A DNA stretch of 64,000 nucleotides from Brevibacillus brevis. GTDB lineage: Bacteria > Bacillota > Bacilli > Brevibacillales > Brevibacillaceae. A program made the translations under genes and the position numbers. Location of the stretch: NCBI RefSeq assembly GCF_022026395.1, contig NZ_CP041767.1, positions 5,934,001-5,998,000 of the forward strand, in the 5' to 3' direction. Shown piece after piece: positions 52,334-60,427 of this stretch. The notes under the pieces were generated by a model. It saw only the letters and a program-made list of their open reading frames with translations, was not told the DNA's origin and searched no databases. The first letter of the stretch is position 1, and every line of letters starts with the position of its first letter.

Positions 52334-53110
52334 TTATAACCCAAAATGCTGCTTCGCCAGCTTTTTAGATCGTTCCTCATCAATCGTCTCTTTCGTCATA
52401 ACACCATCCACCCATTGCGTAAAAGAACTATTAGTCAACGTGACATTGCCTCTCTCTGTAAGCTGCGTAAGCAATGGGCTTTTGTTGAAGGGAGACTGTT
52501 CATGATCAGCGATGATCGTCTGAATCTCGTTTAATTCCGTTTCATCCGTCACCAGCTTCTGCGAATCAAACGTATAGCCGATCCTCCAGTCCGTATCCTT
52601 GTGCCGCAGCTTCATTTCGAATACATAATCGCCATATTCCGTCTGCTCTTTCTTGATCCGAAATTCACCATTGCGCGAAGAGATGGTCTCCCCTGTTAAC
52701 GGAACAGGCTTTAACGGCAGGTTCGAGCCGAAGCCCGTGTCGAGCAAATACGTTTGTCCCTCATATGTAAGCAAAATCGTGGCATGCGTTCGGCCTATCG
52801 TGTAATACTCGCCAACGTCATGCCTGTAAACAACTCCACGAATCAGATGAGCGTCAAAGCCATTTTCCAACAAGAAGTAATACAGTATGGGATTGAGCTC
52901 GTAGCAAAGACCGCCTTCGTTTTTGACCAAAATCTTCTCCATGATGGACTGTCTGGAGATTACGCTCGTTCGCTCTTCCACAATGCACAGGTTTTCAAAA
53001 GGAATCGCCAATGCTGTCAGATCAAGGAGGCGATCCAATGTATCGAAGGTAATCGTTTCATTTTCAGGCATACCGATTCTTTTCCGAAATAAAACATTCA
53101 GCTCACTCAT
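52334..53110 (-). CDS. nat: Arylamine N-acetyltransferase
   Basis: A 258-residue NAT that transfers acetyl from acetyl-CoA to aromatic amines and hydrazines. The Cys-His-Asp triad is at Cys69 (NEGGLCYELN), His109 (GRTHATILL) and Asp124 (LLDTGFGSN), with family-typical spacing. FENLCI near residue 39 is also conserved. The length is normal. The natural substrate in this organism is unknown. It appears monocistronic between the BlaR-type operon and the sigma-54 activator. Confidence 0.93.
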   Translation of the reverse strand: MSELNVLFRKRIGMPENETITFDTLDRLLDLTALAIPFENLCIVEERTSVISRQSIMEKILVKNEGGLCYELNPILYYFLLENGFDAHLIRGVVYRHDVGEYYTIGRTHATILLTYEGQTYLLDTGFGSNLPLKPVPLTGETISSRNGEFRIKKEQTEYGDYVFEMKLRHKDTDWRIGYTFDSQKLVTDETELNEIQTIIADHEQSPFNKSPLLTQLTERGNVTLTNSSFTQWVDGVMTKETIDEERSKKLAKQHFGL

Positions 53111-53167
53111 GCTTCTTCCTCCCCTATCGTTTCTCCCACAAGTTTACACCAAGCTCCTGCCGAATTC

Positions 53168-54922
53168 TTAAATACCGAGCAGCTTTAGCTTCCGATACAA
53201 GGTGCGGAGCCCGATCCCGAGTTCTTCTGCCACTCGCTGCTTCCCTTTCAAATCACTGCCGTGCTTTTGCAACGAAGCGCGAATGGCGTCCGCTTGTGCA
53301 TCGGCGACTCTCGCTTTGATAGCTGGACCTGAATGCGAAGGAGCCACTGAAGTACGTGCACGAAGGCGCGGAGGCAAGCTGTCAGCAGTCAGAACCGTGT
53401 CTTGCTCCATGTTCATGGCGTACTCGATGGCGTTCTCCAGCTCCCGCACATTGCCCGGCCAGTGATAGTTCTTGAGCAGGTTGATCGCCTCTCGTGCTAT
53501 TCCGAAGAAGGTGCGTCCAGCTTGCTCTCCGTGCTTTTCCATAAATGAAACGGCCAGGAGCTCGATATCTTCCTTGCGCTCTGCGAGTGACGGGACGTGT
53601 ATCGGAATGACGTTCAACCGATAGTACAGATCGGCACGAAACACTTTTTTCTCCACGAGCTCCTCCAGGTTCTGGTTCGTCGCCGCGATGATTCGTACAT
53701 TGATGGGAAATGATCGCGTGCCGCCGATGCGTTCCACGACCTTTTCCTGCAAGACACGCAGTAGCTTTGCCTGTAACGATAGCGGCATATCGCCTATTTC
53801 ATCGAGAAAAAGCGTACCTCCCTCTGCCATTTCGAACCGTCCTGGCTTTCCTCCCTTTTTAGCTCCAGTAAACGCGCCGTCCTCATAACCGAACAATTCG
53901 CTTTCGAACAGATTTTCCGGAATGCTGGCGCAATTGATGGCGACAAACGGGTAGTAAGCGCGCGTGCTTGCCTCGTGAATCGCTTTTGCCAGATGCCCTT
54001 TGCCTGTCCCTGTTTCGCCGGTAATCAGTACCGTGGAGCTGCTGTTACCGATTTTCATCGCCATTTCTTTGACCTGTTTGATGGCTGGGCTGTTTCCTAC
54101 GATTTGAGCAAGGCTATCCGCTTTGCCGGGCTTACCGCTCCCTTGATGATCCATCAGACGCGGAACGGTTAGCGATCCCCTCTGCACGCGAAGCACGCCG
54201 CCGATGAGCTGATTGTTAACGATGATCGGCGTGGCCTCGGTCGGAGCATCCAGCTTGTCAACGAGACAATTGGGGATCGGCAAGGAATGTGTGGTCATCC
54301 CGGATAATGACGGTAGCAGCATCCGTGAAACCTCCGCTGGCAGCAGCTCATGCTGGGACAGCAGTCTGCGCGCGCTGGCATTCGTGTGAATGACATTGCC
54401 ACTTCGGTCAAAGGTGAAATACGCATCGGCGACGGTATCCAGTGCCCCCTCCAATAGCCGAATGGTGTCATTAGACGATTCGATCTGTCTCGTCTCATGG
54501 GACTGTACTATCGCCGTAATCATCTCGCTGACTTCTGTCAGGATTTGCTGGTATCTCTCTGTATGCCTGGAGAGCCGATTTTGTCCCTCTTTCGTAAAAG
54601 ATGTGAGAGAAACGACCCCGATTGCATGATTGGCTACCTTAATGGAAGTGAGCAGCTCGACTTTGGCAGGGCAGCTGTCGAGAAAACGGCACCCTTTGCA
54701 CATTTCCATGGAGCCGGGTTTGTCTACGACATACTGTCCTTTTGCCAACACGAATTCAATCGAGGGCACATGCACATTTTCGCCTTTTTGTTTCAAGTAG
54801 CGCTCCGTACTCACGACCAAGAGACCGCGCTCGTTAATTACCGCAGCATCCACGTTCAATATATCTGAAATGCTTGTAATGACCTTTTCGATGGCTGGTT
54901 TGCACAGATCCAACGAAACCAT
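53168..54922 (-). CDS. Sigma-54-dependent activator with Cys-rich GAF-like sensor
   Basis: A 584-residue enhancer-binding protein. N-terminal sensor (about 1-150) holds a C-x2-C-x5-C cluster (MCKGCRFLDSCPAK), then a PAS domain (about 165-260), AAA+ domain with TGETGTGKG, GAFTGA, LFLDEIGD and RIIAATNQN, and a C-terminal Fis-type HTH (GKQRVAEELGIGLRTLYRKLKLLGI region). It is divergent from the SDR-GcvP-like operon, whose promoter is a perfect -24/-12 element, so it is the probable activator of that operon. The Cys cluster may bind a metal or respond to redox; that is inference. Confidence 0.9.
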   Translation of the reverse strand: MVSLDLCKPAIEKVITSISDILNVDAAVINERGLLVVSTERYLKQKGENVHVPSIEFVLAKGQYVVDKPGSMEMCKGCRFLDSCPAKVELLTSIKVANHAIGVVSLTSFTKEGQNRLSRHTERYQQILTEVSEMITAIVQSHETRQIESSNDTIRLLEGALDTVADAYFTFDRSGNVIHTNASARRLLSQHELLPAEVSRMLLPSLSGMTTHSLPIPNCLVDKLDAPTEATPIIVNNQLIGGVLRVQRGSLTVPRLMDHQGSGKPGKADSLAQIVGNSPAIKQVKEMAMKIGNSSSTVLITGETGTGKGHLAKAIHEASTRAYYPFVAINCASIPENLFESELFGYEDGAFTGAKKGGKPGRFEMAEGGTLFLDEIGDMPLSLQAKLLRVLQEKVVERIGGTRSFPINVRIIAATNQNLEELVEKKVFRADLYYRLNVIPIHVPSLAERKEDIELLAVSFMEKHGEQAGRTFFGIAREAINLLKNYHWPGNVRELENAIEYAMNMEQDTVLTADSLPPRLRARTSVAPSHSGPAIKARVADAQADAIRASLQKHGSDLKGKQRVAEELGIGLRTLYRKLKLLGI

Positions 54923-54989
54923 GGATATCCTCCCTGCTTATTGTCCTCGCTCTTCATTTTACGAAATATTTAGATAGTTCACAAACATT

Positions 54990-55038
54990 TTGCCACTGAT
55001 GTTTGCCAATCATGACAACTCATTGCCACTTTTGTCAC
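54990..55038. promoter_or_regulatory. Candidate activator-binding repeats
   Basis: TTGCCA occurs at 54990, 55003 and 55023; TGACA (55013-55017) and GTCAC (55034-55038) follow the second and third copies. They lie about 90-135 bases upstream of the -24/-12 promoter, the usual range for an enhancer. Confidence 0.4.
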
Positions 55039-55124
55039 TGTCAGAACGATACGAAACACAGTCGGAACCTCGTTTTTTGCGGTCCAGTAAGGAGCATGTT
55101 GCCCAGCGGGATTCACTTCTCACT

Positions 55125-55140
55125 TGGCACAGTGTTTGCA
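55125..55140 (+). promoter_or_regulatory. Sigma-54 promoter of SDR-GcvP-like operon
   Basis: TGGCACAGTGTTTGCA is an exact match to TGGCAC-N5-TTGCA. It ends 34 bases before the first start codon. Confidence 0.95.
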
Positions 55141-55174
55141 TTATAAACTTTTCATCTAGGGGGAGTGATCAACC

Positions 55175-55957
55175 ATGGTAAACACGAACGAGGTATTCAA
55201 TCTGCAAGGAAAGGTAGCCTTGGTGACAGGTGCTGCTTCCGGTATCGGACTTGCAACAGCGAAACGACTGGCCCAATTCGGAGTAAACGTTATGCTGCTT
55301 GATATCAACGAGGAGCTAGGGGAAAAGGCGGCACAAGAAATCGTAGCAGAGGGCGGATCAGCCCGTTATTTTACATGCAATGTAGTTTCCCAACAGGATT
55401 GTCGTGAAGTAACGCAAGCGATCGAGGAAGCGTACGGTCGCATCGATATTTTGTTCAACAACGCAGGCGTGATCAGAAGAAAGACGGTCGTCGAGCTGGA
55501 AGAAGACGATTGGGATCTGGTCGTCGATGTCTCCTTGAAGGGCGCTTACAACCTATCCAAATTCGTCATTCCGGTCATGGCGAAAACAGGCGGAGGCAGC
55601 ATCATCAACACAGGCTCTGGCTGGGGCATCAAGGGCGGTGACAAGGCTGCGGCCTACTGCGCGGCAAAAGCAGGCGTCGTCAACCTGACGCGGGCAATGG
55701 CGATTGACCACGGTCCGGAAAACATCCGTGTGAATTGCGTGTCACCTGGCGATACCGACACACCTCTGTTGCGTGAAGAAGCGCGCCAGCTGAAAAAGGA
55801 AGAAGGAGCATTCCTCGTCTCCTCCGCCCAAGGGCGTCCGCTGGAGCGTCTCGGTTCTCCGCAAGATATTGCCAATGCTGTCCTGTTCTTTGCCAGCGAT
55901 CTGTCATCCTGGGTGACGGGTTCCGTACTGGTCGTCGATGGCGGCGGTTTGGCTTAA
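55175..55957 (+). CDS. Short-chain dehydrogenase/reductase
   Basis: A 260-residue classical SDR. Cofactor motif TGAASGIG (with Asp at the second strand end, LLDINEE, favouring NAD), NNAG, catalytic Ser in NTGSGWGI, and Y-x-x-x-K as YCAAK. The C-terminus VTGSVLVVDGGG is typical. GGGGGAG lies 9 bases before the ATG. It is the first gene of a sigma-54-controlled operon with GcvPA/GcvPB-like subunits; it may oxidise a hydroxyl of the same substrate. The substrate is not deducible. Confidence 0.92.
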   Translation: MVNTNEVFNLQGKVALVTGAASGIGLATAKRLAQFGVNVMLLDINEELGEKAAQEIVAEGGSARYFTCNVVSQQDCREVTQAIEEAYGRIDILFNNAGVIRRKTVVELEEDDWDLVVDVSLKGAYNLSKFVIPVMAKTGGGSIINTGSGWGIKGGDKAAAYCAAKAGVVNLTRAMAIDHGPENIRVNCVSPGDTDTPLLREEARQLKKEEGAFLVSSAQGRPLERLGSPQDIANAVLFFASDLSSWVTGSVLVVDGGGLA

Positions 55958-56008
55958 TTTTTCATTATTCCGACTGAATATTCCAACGAAGAGATGGAGG
56001 AACCTGAG

Positions 56009-57394
56009 ATGAGCGTACAGCGTTATGCCCACCCGTATATTCCGAATTCTGCACCTGCAGTCAAAGAGAAAATGCTTGCCGAAATCGGCTTTTCCAGCAT
56101 CGAGGATATCTATGCGGACATTCCCGAGGAGCTGCGCCTAAAAGAAAAAATGAACATCCCGAAAGCTTTGACCGAATACGAACTGGAACGCCACGTCAAC
56201 CAGCTCATGAACAAAAACAAAACCACGAAAGAAAATATCAGCTTCCTCGGCGCAGGCTGCTGGCCCCATTTTGTTCCGGCTGTCTGTGATGAAATCAACT
56301 CCCGCGCGGAGTTTGTAACGGCGTATGCTGGTGAGCCTTATGAAGACAAAGGGCGCTTTCAGGCGTTGTTCGAGTACCAAAGCCTCGTAGCTGAGCTGGT
56401 CGATATGGATGTCGTGAACGTTCCGACCTTTGACTGGGCACAGGCTGCTTCTACTGCTCTGCGCATGGCAGCACGTATCACCAAACGCACAGAGCTACTC
56501 GTCTCGAAAAATATCCATCCCGACAAGCTTTTGATCATCAAAAACTATACGTCTCCTGATCTTACCGTCACCTTGATCGACTTTGAGAACGAAACAGGCA
56601 GACTCGACCTCAATGATCTAAAAGGAAAGCTCAGTGTAGATACAGCAGCGGTTTATTTCGAAAACCCGACCTTCCTCGGCTCCGTGGAAGTAAACGGACA
56701 GATGATTGCGGACTTGGCTCATGCAGCGGGTGCCATTTGCGTAGTCGGCGTCGATCCCATCTCTCTCGGCGTGATGGAAGCTCCGGCGAATTACGGCGCG
56801 GACATCGTGTGCGGAGATTTGCAGCCGCTTGGCGTACACATGCATTACGGCGGCGGACAATCCGGCTTTATCGCGACGCATGACGACCCGACCTACGTCA
56901 TGGAATATCCGTCCCGCCTGTTCGGAATCGCTCCGACAGAGGTCGAAGGCGAATACGGCTTCGGAGATGTCGCGTATGACCGCACCTCTTTTGCCAAACG
57001 TGAAAAAGGCAAGGAGTCCGTCGGAACGCAAACCGCGCTATGGGGCATCACTGCAGGCGTGTACTTGGCGACGATGGGACCAGTGGGCATGGAAGAAGTC
57101 GGGCAAGGCATCATGCAGCGCTCCCAATACGCCGCCAAGCAGCTCTCTTCCATTCCCGGGGTCGAGGCCAAATTCGCCGCTCCTTTCTTCAAGGAGTTCG
57201 TGATCGACTTCTCGCAAACAGGCAAAACCGTCAAAGACATCAACGCTGCGCTTCTCGCCAAAGGCATTTTCGGCGGAGTTGATTTGACTGAACACTACCC
57301 GGAATTGGGTCAATGTGCACTCTACTGCGTCACGGAGGTTCATACCCAGGAGGATATTGATACGCTCGTTACTGCCATGAAAAGCATTTTGTAA
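56009..57394 (+). CDS. gcvPA: Divergent GcvPA-like PLP-family subunit
   Basis: A 461-residue homolog of glycine dehydrogenase (decarboxylating) subunit 1. The fold and many motifs are kept (YIPNSAPAVKEKMLAEIGFSS, SFLGAGCWPHFVPAV, FQALFEYQSLVAELVDMDVVN, ICGDLQPLG-like VCGDLQPLGVHMHYGGG). Places strongly conserved in true GcvPA differ: AYTPYQPE is AYAGEPYED and MYDGGTA is TFDWAQAAS. No gcvT or gcvH accompanies it. A true glycine-cleavage role is therefore doubtful; a PLP-dependent decarboxylation or related reaction on another amino acid is possible. Start 56009 has GGAGG 9 bases upstream. Confidence 0.85.
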   Translation: MSVQRYAHPYIPNSAPAVKEKMLAEIGFSSIEDIYADIPEELRLKEKMNIPKALTEYELERHVNQLMNKNKTTKENISFLGAGCWPHFVPAVCDEINSRAEFVTAYAGEPYEDKGRFQALFEYQSLVAELVDMDVVNVPTFDWAQAASTALRMAARITKRTELLVSKNIHPDKLLIIKNYTSPDLTVTLIDFENETGRLDLNDLKGKLSVDTAAVYFENPTFLGSVEVNGQMIADLAHAAGAICVVGVDPISLGVMEAPANYGADIVCGDLQPLGVHMHYGGGQSGFIATHDDPTYVMEYPSRLFGIAPTEVEGEYGFGDVAYDRTSFAKREKGKESVGTQTALWGITAGVYLATMGPVGMEEVGQGIMQRSQYAAKQLSSIPGVEAKFAAPFFKEFVIDFSQTGKTVKDINAALLAKGIFGGVDLTEHYPELGQCALYCVTEVHTQEDIDTLVTAMKSIL

Positions 57395-57418
57395 AAACGA
57401 AAAAGGAGGAAACCGCCC

Positions 57419-59008
57419 ATGAAAACATCCGAAGGAACCATCGACAAAATGAAACGGATTCCGAGAGACCATAAGGTACGCCGCTTCCACCAAGCAAAGT
57501 GGGATGAGCCTGTCATTTTCGAGCTGAGCCAGCCAGGTGAGCGTGGCGTCGAGGTACCACCCGTCGAGCCACAAATCGTAGAGACAGTAGGCGATGGCAT
57601 CTCTCAGTTGCCAGACAGCCTGCGCCGGAAAAAACGGCCGAATCTTCCCGAGATCAGTCAGTATCGCGTGATCCGTCACTACTCCCGCATCTCTCAGGAG
57701 GTTCTGGGGTCGGATTTCAACGTAGAGATCGGGCAAGGCACCTGCACGATGAAATACTCCCCGAAAATCAATGAACGCTTCGTGCGCTCGCCGAAAATGG
57801 CGGAGCTGCATCCGCTGCAAGACGAGTCCACTGTCCAAGGGATGCTGGAGATGACGTACCAGCTCGATTTATATCTTCGCGAGATTTCGGGAATGGACAA
57901 ATTTTCGTTCCAACCGGGCAGCGGCACACAGGCGTTGTTTACCCAAGCCTCTATCGTGCGCAAATACCACGAATCTCGCGGCGAAGGAGAGCAGCGCAAC
58001 GAGTTTATTACCACCCATTTTTCCCATCCGTCCCAAGCCGCGACGGCCGCAGTCAAAGGCTTCAAAATCATTTATGTACCTGCCGATGAAAACGGCTACC
58101 CTGATCTGGAAGCGCTAAAGGGCCTCGTCTCGGAGCGAACCGCTGCCTTTGCCGTAGCGAATCCAGAGGATACTGGCATTTACAACTCCCGCATCAAGGA
58201 GTTCACAGACGTCGTCCACGCCGCAGGGGGACTGTGCTGCTACGATCAGGCAAACGCCAATGGTTTGCTCGGCATTACCCGCGCACTGGAAGCAGGCTTC
58301 GACATGTGCTTCTTCAACCTGCACAAAACCTTTTCCGTGCCACACGCTTGCGGCGGACCTGCAACAGGCGCTATCGGGGTCACTGCCGAGCTTGCGCCAT
58401 TCCTGCCGGGACCGATCGTAGACTTCGACGGAGAGCGTTACTTTTATAAGCGTGACTTGAAAAACAGCATCGGAAAAGTCCGCAGCTTTTATGGGGTACC
58501 ACCTGCTGTCCTGCGCTCCTACGCTTGGGTCCGTGCACTTGGAGCTGACGGCTTGAGGGAAGTCGCCGAAATTGCTTGCCTCAACAACAACTATCTCTAT
58601 CACAAAATCCTGCAAATCCGCGGTGCGAGCGCTCCGTATATACAAGGCAGACGTCTGGAGCAGGTTCGCTATAGCTGGCAGCAGCTAAAAGAAGACACAG
58701 GCGTCACGACATACGATGTTCAGCGCCGCATGGTCGACTTTGCCCACCATTACTGGACCAGTCACCACCCGTACGTCGTGCCGGAGCCGTTTACACTGGA
58801 ACCGACGGAGTCCTACTCCATGGCAGAGCTGGACGAATACATCGCGGCACTGACCCATATTTCACAGGAAGCCTATGAGAATCCGGAAATTGTCAAAACA
58901 GCGCCGCACAATAGTACAGGTCACCGTGTATTAGAGTCCGTGCTCGATGATCCTGATCAATGGTGCATCACATGGAGAGCTTATTTGAAAAAGACGGCAC
59001 AGGGATAA
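57419..59008 (+). CDS. gcvPB: Divergent GcvPB-like PLP subunit
   Basis: A 529-residue homolog of glycine dehydrogenase subunit 2. The PLP lysine lies in FNLHKTFSVPHACGGPATG, where canonical GcvPB has an all-Gly P-H-G-G-G-G-P-G stretch. MYSP-like CTMKYSPKINE, MDKFSFQPGSGTQALF and YDQANANGLLGI are recognisable family segments. AAAGGAGG lies 9 bases before the ATG, 24 bases after the partner gene. Together the two subunits should form one PLP decarboxylase-type enzyme. The altered active-site loop and missing GcvT/GcvH partners suggest a substrate other than glycine. Confidence 0.86.
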   Translation: MKTSEGTIDKMKRIPRDHKVRRFHQAKWDEPVIFELSQPGERGVEVPPVEPQIVETVGDGISQLPDSLRRKKRPNLPEISQYRVIRHYSRISQEVLGSDFNVEIGQGTCTMKYSPKINERFVRSPKMAELHPLQDESTVQGMLEMTYQLDLYLREISGMDKFSFQPGSGTQALFTQASIVRKYHESRGEGEQRNEFITTHFSHPSQAATAAVKGFKIIYVPADENGYPDLEALKGLVSERTAAFAVANPEDTGIYNSRIKEFTDVVHAAGGLCCYDQANANGLLGITRALEAGFDMCFFNLHKTFSVPHACGGPATGAIGVTAELAPFLPGPIVDFDGERYFYKRDLKNSIGKVRSFYGVPPAVLRSYAWVRALGADGLREVAEIACLNNNYLYHKILQIRGASAPYIQGRRLEQVRYSWQQLKEDTGVTTYDVQRRMVDFAHHYWTSHHPYVVPEPFTLEPTESYSMAELDEYIAALTHISQEAYENPEIVKTAPHNSTGHRVLESVLDDPDQWCITWRAYLKKTAQG

Positions 59009-59016
59009 AAAGAAAG

Positions 59017-59056
59017 AAACGCCAGCACGGATTACGATAAGTGCTGGCGTTCATTT
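59017..59056. terminator. Bidirectional terminator
   Basis: AACGCCAGCAC pairs perfectly with GTGCTGGCGTT around a 10-base loop, between the convergent GcvPB-like and secreted-protein genes. Confidence 0.88.
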
Positions 59057-59073
59057 CGTTAGAGAAGTTTCTT

Positions 59074-59727
59074 TTAGAACTGATTCGGGAACTGCTTAAT
59101 GATGCCTGCTGTCAGTACATCCGCCAAAGAAATGATGTGATCCTCACCTTGATCAAACGCAGCAATATCCGCTTCCCAGTCTTTTCTCAATCTCGCCTGG
59201 AGATTATCAGTGAGCAGCTTCAGATGCACGTACATCATCTCTTTTAGTTCTTTCTCGTTCCAATTGGGGTTGGCACTACTCAAGAACTTGGCGATCTCAT
59301 CCGCATTCCGGTGCCAGTCCTTATCCAGCTTTGCCACAGTAGCCTGATCGCCTTTTTTGGCTGCGTCAATGATTTTGCCGCCAATGGTAATATGAGCCGT
59401 CAGCAATTCGGTAAGCTTTTTACCTGCTTCTTCTCCGTAATACGGCTTGATTGCGTTCCCGATATCCACCTGGTTTTTCAAGAGTCGTGCCTGTACGGCG
59501 TCTTTGTCTTCCAGCCCTGCCAAGGCGCTTACCATATAGGTGTGATCCCACAGCAAATGATCAATCCAGAGCCTGCGCATATCGCCCTGTAGTTTTACTT
59601 CTTTCGGCTTTATACATTCTGCCTGCTTTACATTTCCTTGCGATTCCTTGGCTGCTGCCATACCCGGCACACCAAGCAATGCCACGCAAATCATCAACAA
59701 TGTTACTTTCTTGAGCATTGGAGTCAT
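59074..59727 (-). CDS. Secreted helical protein of unknown function
   Basis: A 217-residue protein with a signal peptide (about 1-26, ending MAAAKE) and an all-helical mature part, probably a four-helix bundle. Histidines and acidic residues recur in helix positions (WIDHLLWDHTYMV, LLTAHITIGGKI, DKDWHRNADEIAKFL, MMYVHLKLLTDNL), a pattern compatible with metal or heme binding, but no named motif is present. AAGGAGAAGG precedes the ATG. I do not recognise a function. Confidence 0.78.
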   Translation of the reverse strand: MTPMLKKVTLLMICVALLGVPGMAAAKESQGNVKQAECIKPKEVKLQGDMRRLWIDHLLWDHTYMVSALAGLEDKDAVQARLLKNQVDIGNAIKPYYGEEAGKKLTELLTAHITIGGKIIDAAKKGDQATVAKLDKDWHRNADEIAKFLSSANPNWNEKELKEMMYVHLKLLTDNLQARLRKDWEADIAAFDQGEDHIISLADVLTAGIIKQFPNQF

Positions 59728-59819
59728 CTATTCCTTCTCCTTTTTGATAAGTATTAAATCCCGCTGTTATTTTGAGCAAATTTGGCTTTTTCATGCGTCC
59801 AACATATCATCCCTGCAAA

Positions 59820-59848
59820 TTGACACTTTTCGGAAGCATCCTTATAGT
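59820..59848 (+). promoter_or_regulatory. Promoter of marR-type gene
   Basis: TTGACA (59820-59825), 17 bases, TATAGT (59843-59848). The palindromic operator overlaps the -10 element. Confidence 0.65.
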
Positions 59849-59862
59849 TGTCTTATCAACAG
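59845..59862. promoter_or_regulatory. MarR-type operator, site 1
   Basis: TAGTTGTCTTATCAACAG; the same sequence with three changes recurs at 60362-60379 before the transporter gene. Confidence 0.65.
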
Positions 59863-59895
59863 TTGCCCTGACTGCCTAACCGAGGAGGTTTCGCA

Positions 59896-60321
59896 ATGAA
59901 ATTGGATGAGTATATTGGCGTCATCGTGAAACGAACGGATTTAAAACTGAACAACTATTATCAAAAAGTATGCAATCCGTATAACATCACCATCGATCAG
60001 TGGATGATTTTTGTCGTGTTATGGGAAGAAGAAGGTCTGACCCAGAACGAATTGGCAGATCGTACCTACAAGGACAAAACAAATATCGCACGGATGCTCT
60101 TTCTCATGGAAGAAAGAGGATTCATTCATCGCGAAACAGATAAAAAGGATCGTCGCTCCCTACGTGTCTATCTGACGGAAAAAGGGCGACTTTTAAAAGA
60201 CGAGGTCCTTCCTCCCTCCATTGAAGCGTACGAGAAAACCATTGCAGGATTGACCGAAGAAGAAGTGAACCAATTTCGAAGAACACTCAATATCATTTAT
60301 GAGAACGTAAAAAACTTGTAA
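59896..60321 (+). CDS. MarR-family regulator
   Basis: A 141-residue winged-helix MarR protein (NITIDQWMIFVVLWEEEGLTQNELADRTYKDKTNIARMLFLMEERGFIHRETDKKDRRSLRVYLTEKG is the DNA-binding core, seen from about residue 31 to 98). GAGGAGG lies 7-8 bases before the ATG. It is followed in the same direction by an MFS exporter. The shared palindrome before both genes suggests that it represses itself and the exporter and is released by a small molecule. Confidence 0.92.
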   Translation: MKLDEYIGVIVKRTDLKLNNYYQKVCNPYNITIDQWMIFVVLWEEEGLTQNELADRTYKDKTNIARMLFLMEERGFIHRETDKKDRRSLRVYLTEKGRLLKDEVLPPSIEAYEKTIAGLTEEEVNQFRRTLNIIYENVKNL

Positions 60322-60333
60322 AAACAAAAACCA

Positions 60334-60379
60334 TTGCAGGCTGTCATTTTTTGTATATAATTAGTTGTTGTAGCAACAG
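60334..60379 (+). promoter_or_regulatory. Promoter and MarR-type operator (site 2) of MFS gene
   Basis: TTGCAG (60334-60339), 16 bases, TATAAT (60356-60361), immediately followed by TAGTTGTTGTAGCAACAG (60362-60379), near-identical to the site before the marR-type gene. Confidence 0.65.
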
Positions 60380-60427
60380 TATTTATAACAACTTTCAAGG
60401 CGAAATATATACAAAAAAGGAGTGAAA

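Noticed and set aside
56009..59008. Standard glycine cleavage operon
   Set aside because: gcvT and gcvH are absent, the promoter is sigma-54 type, and several motifs normally invariant in GcvP are changed.
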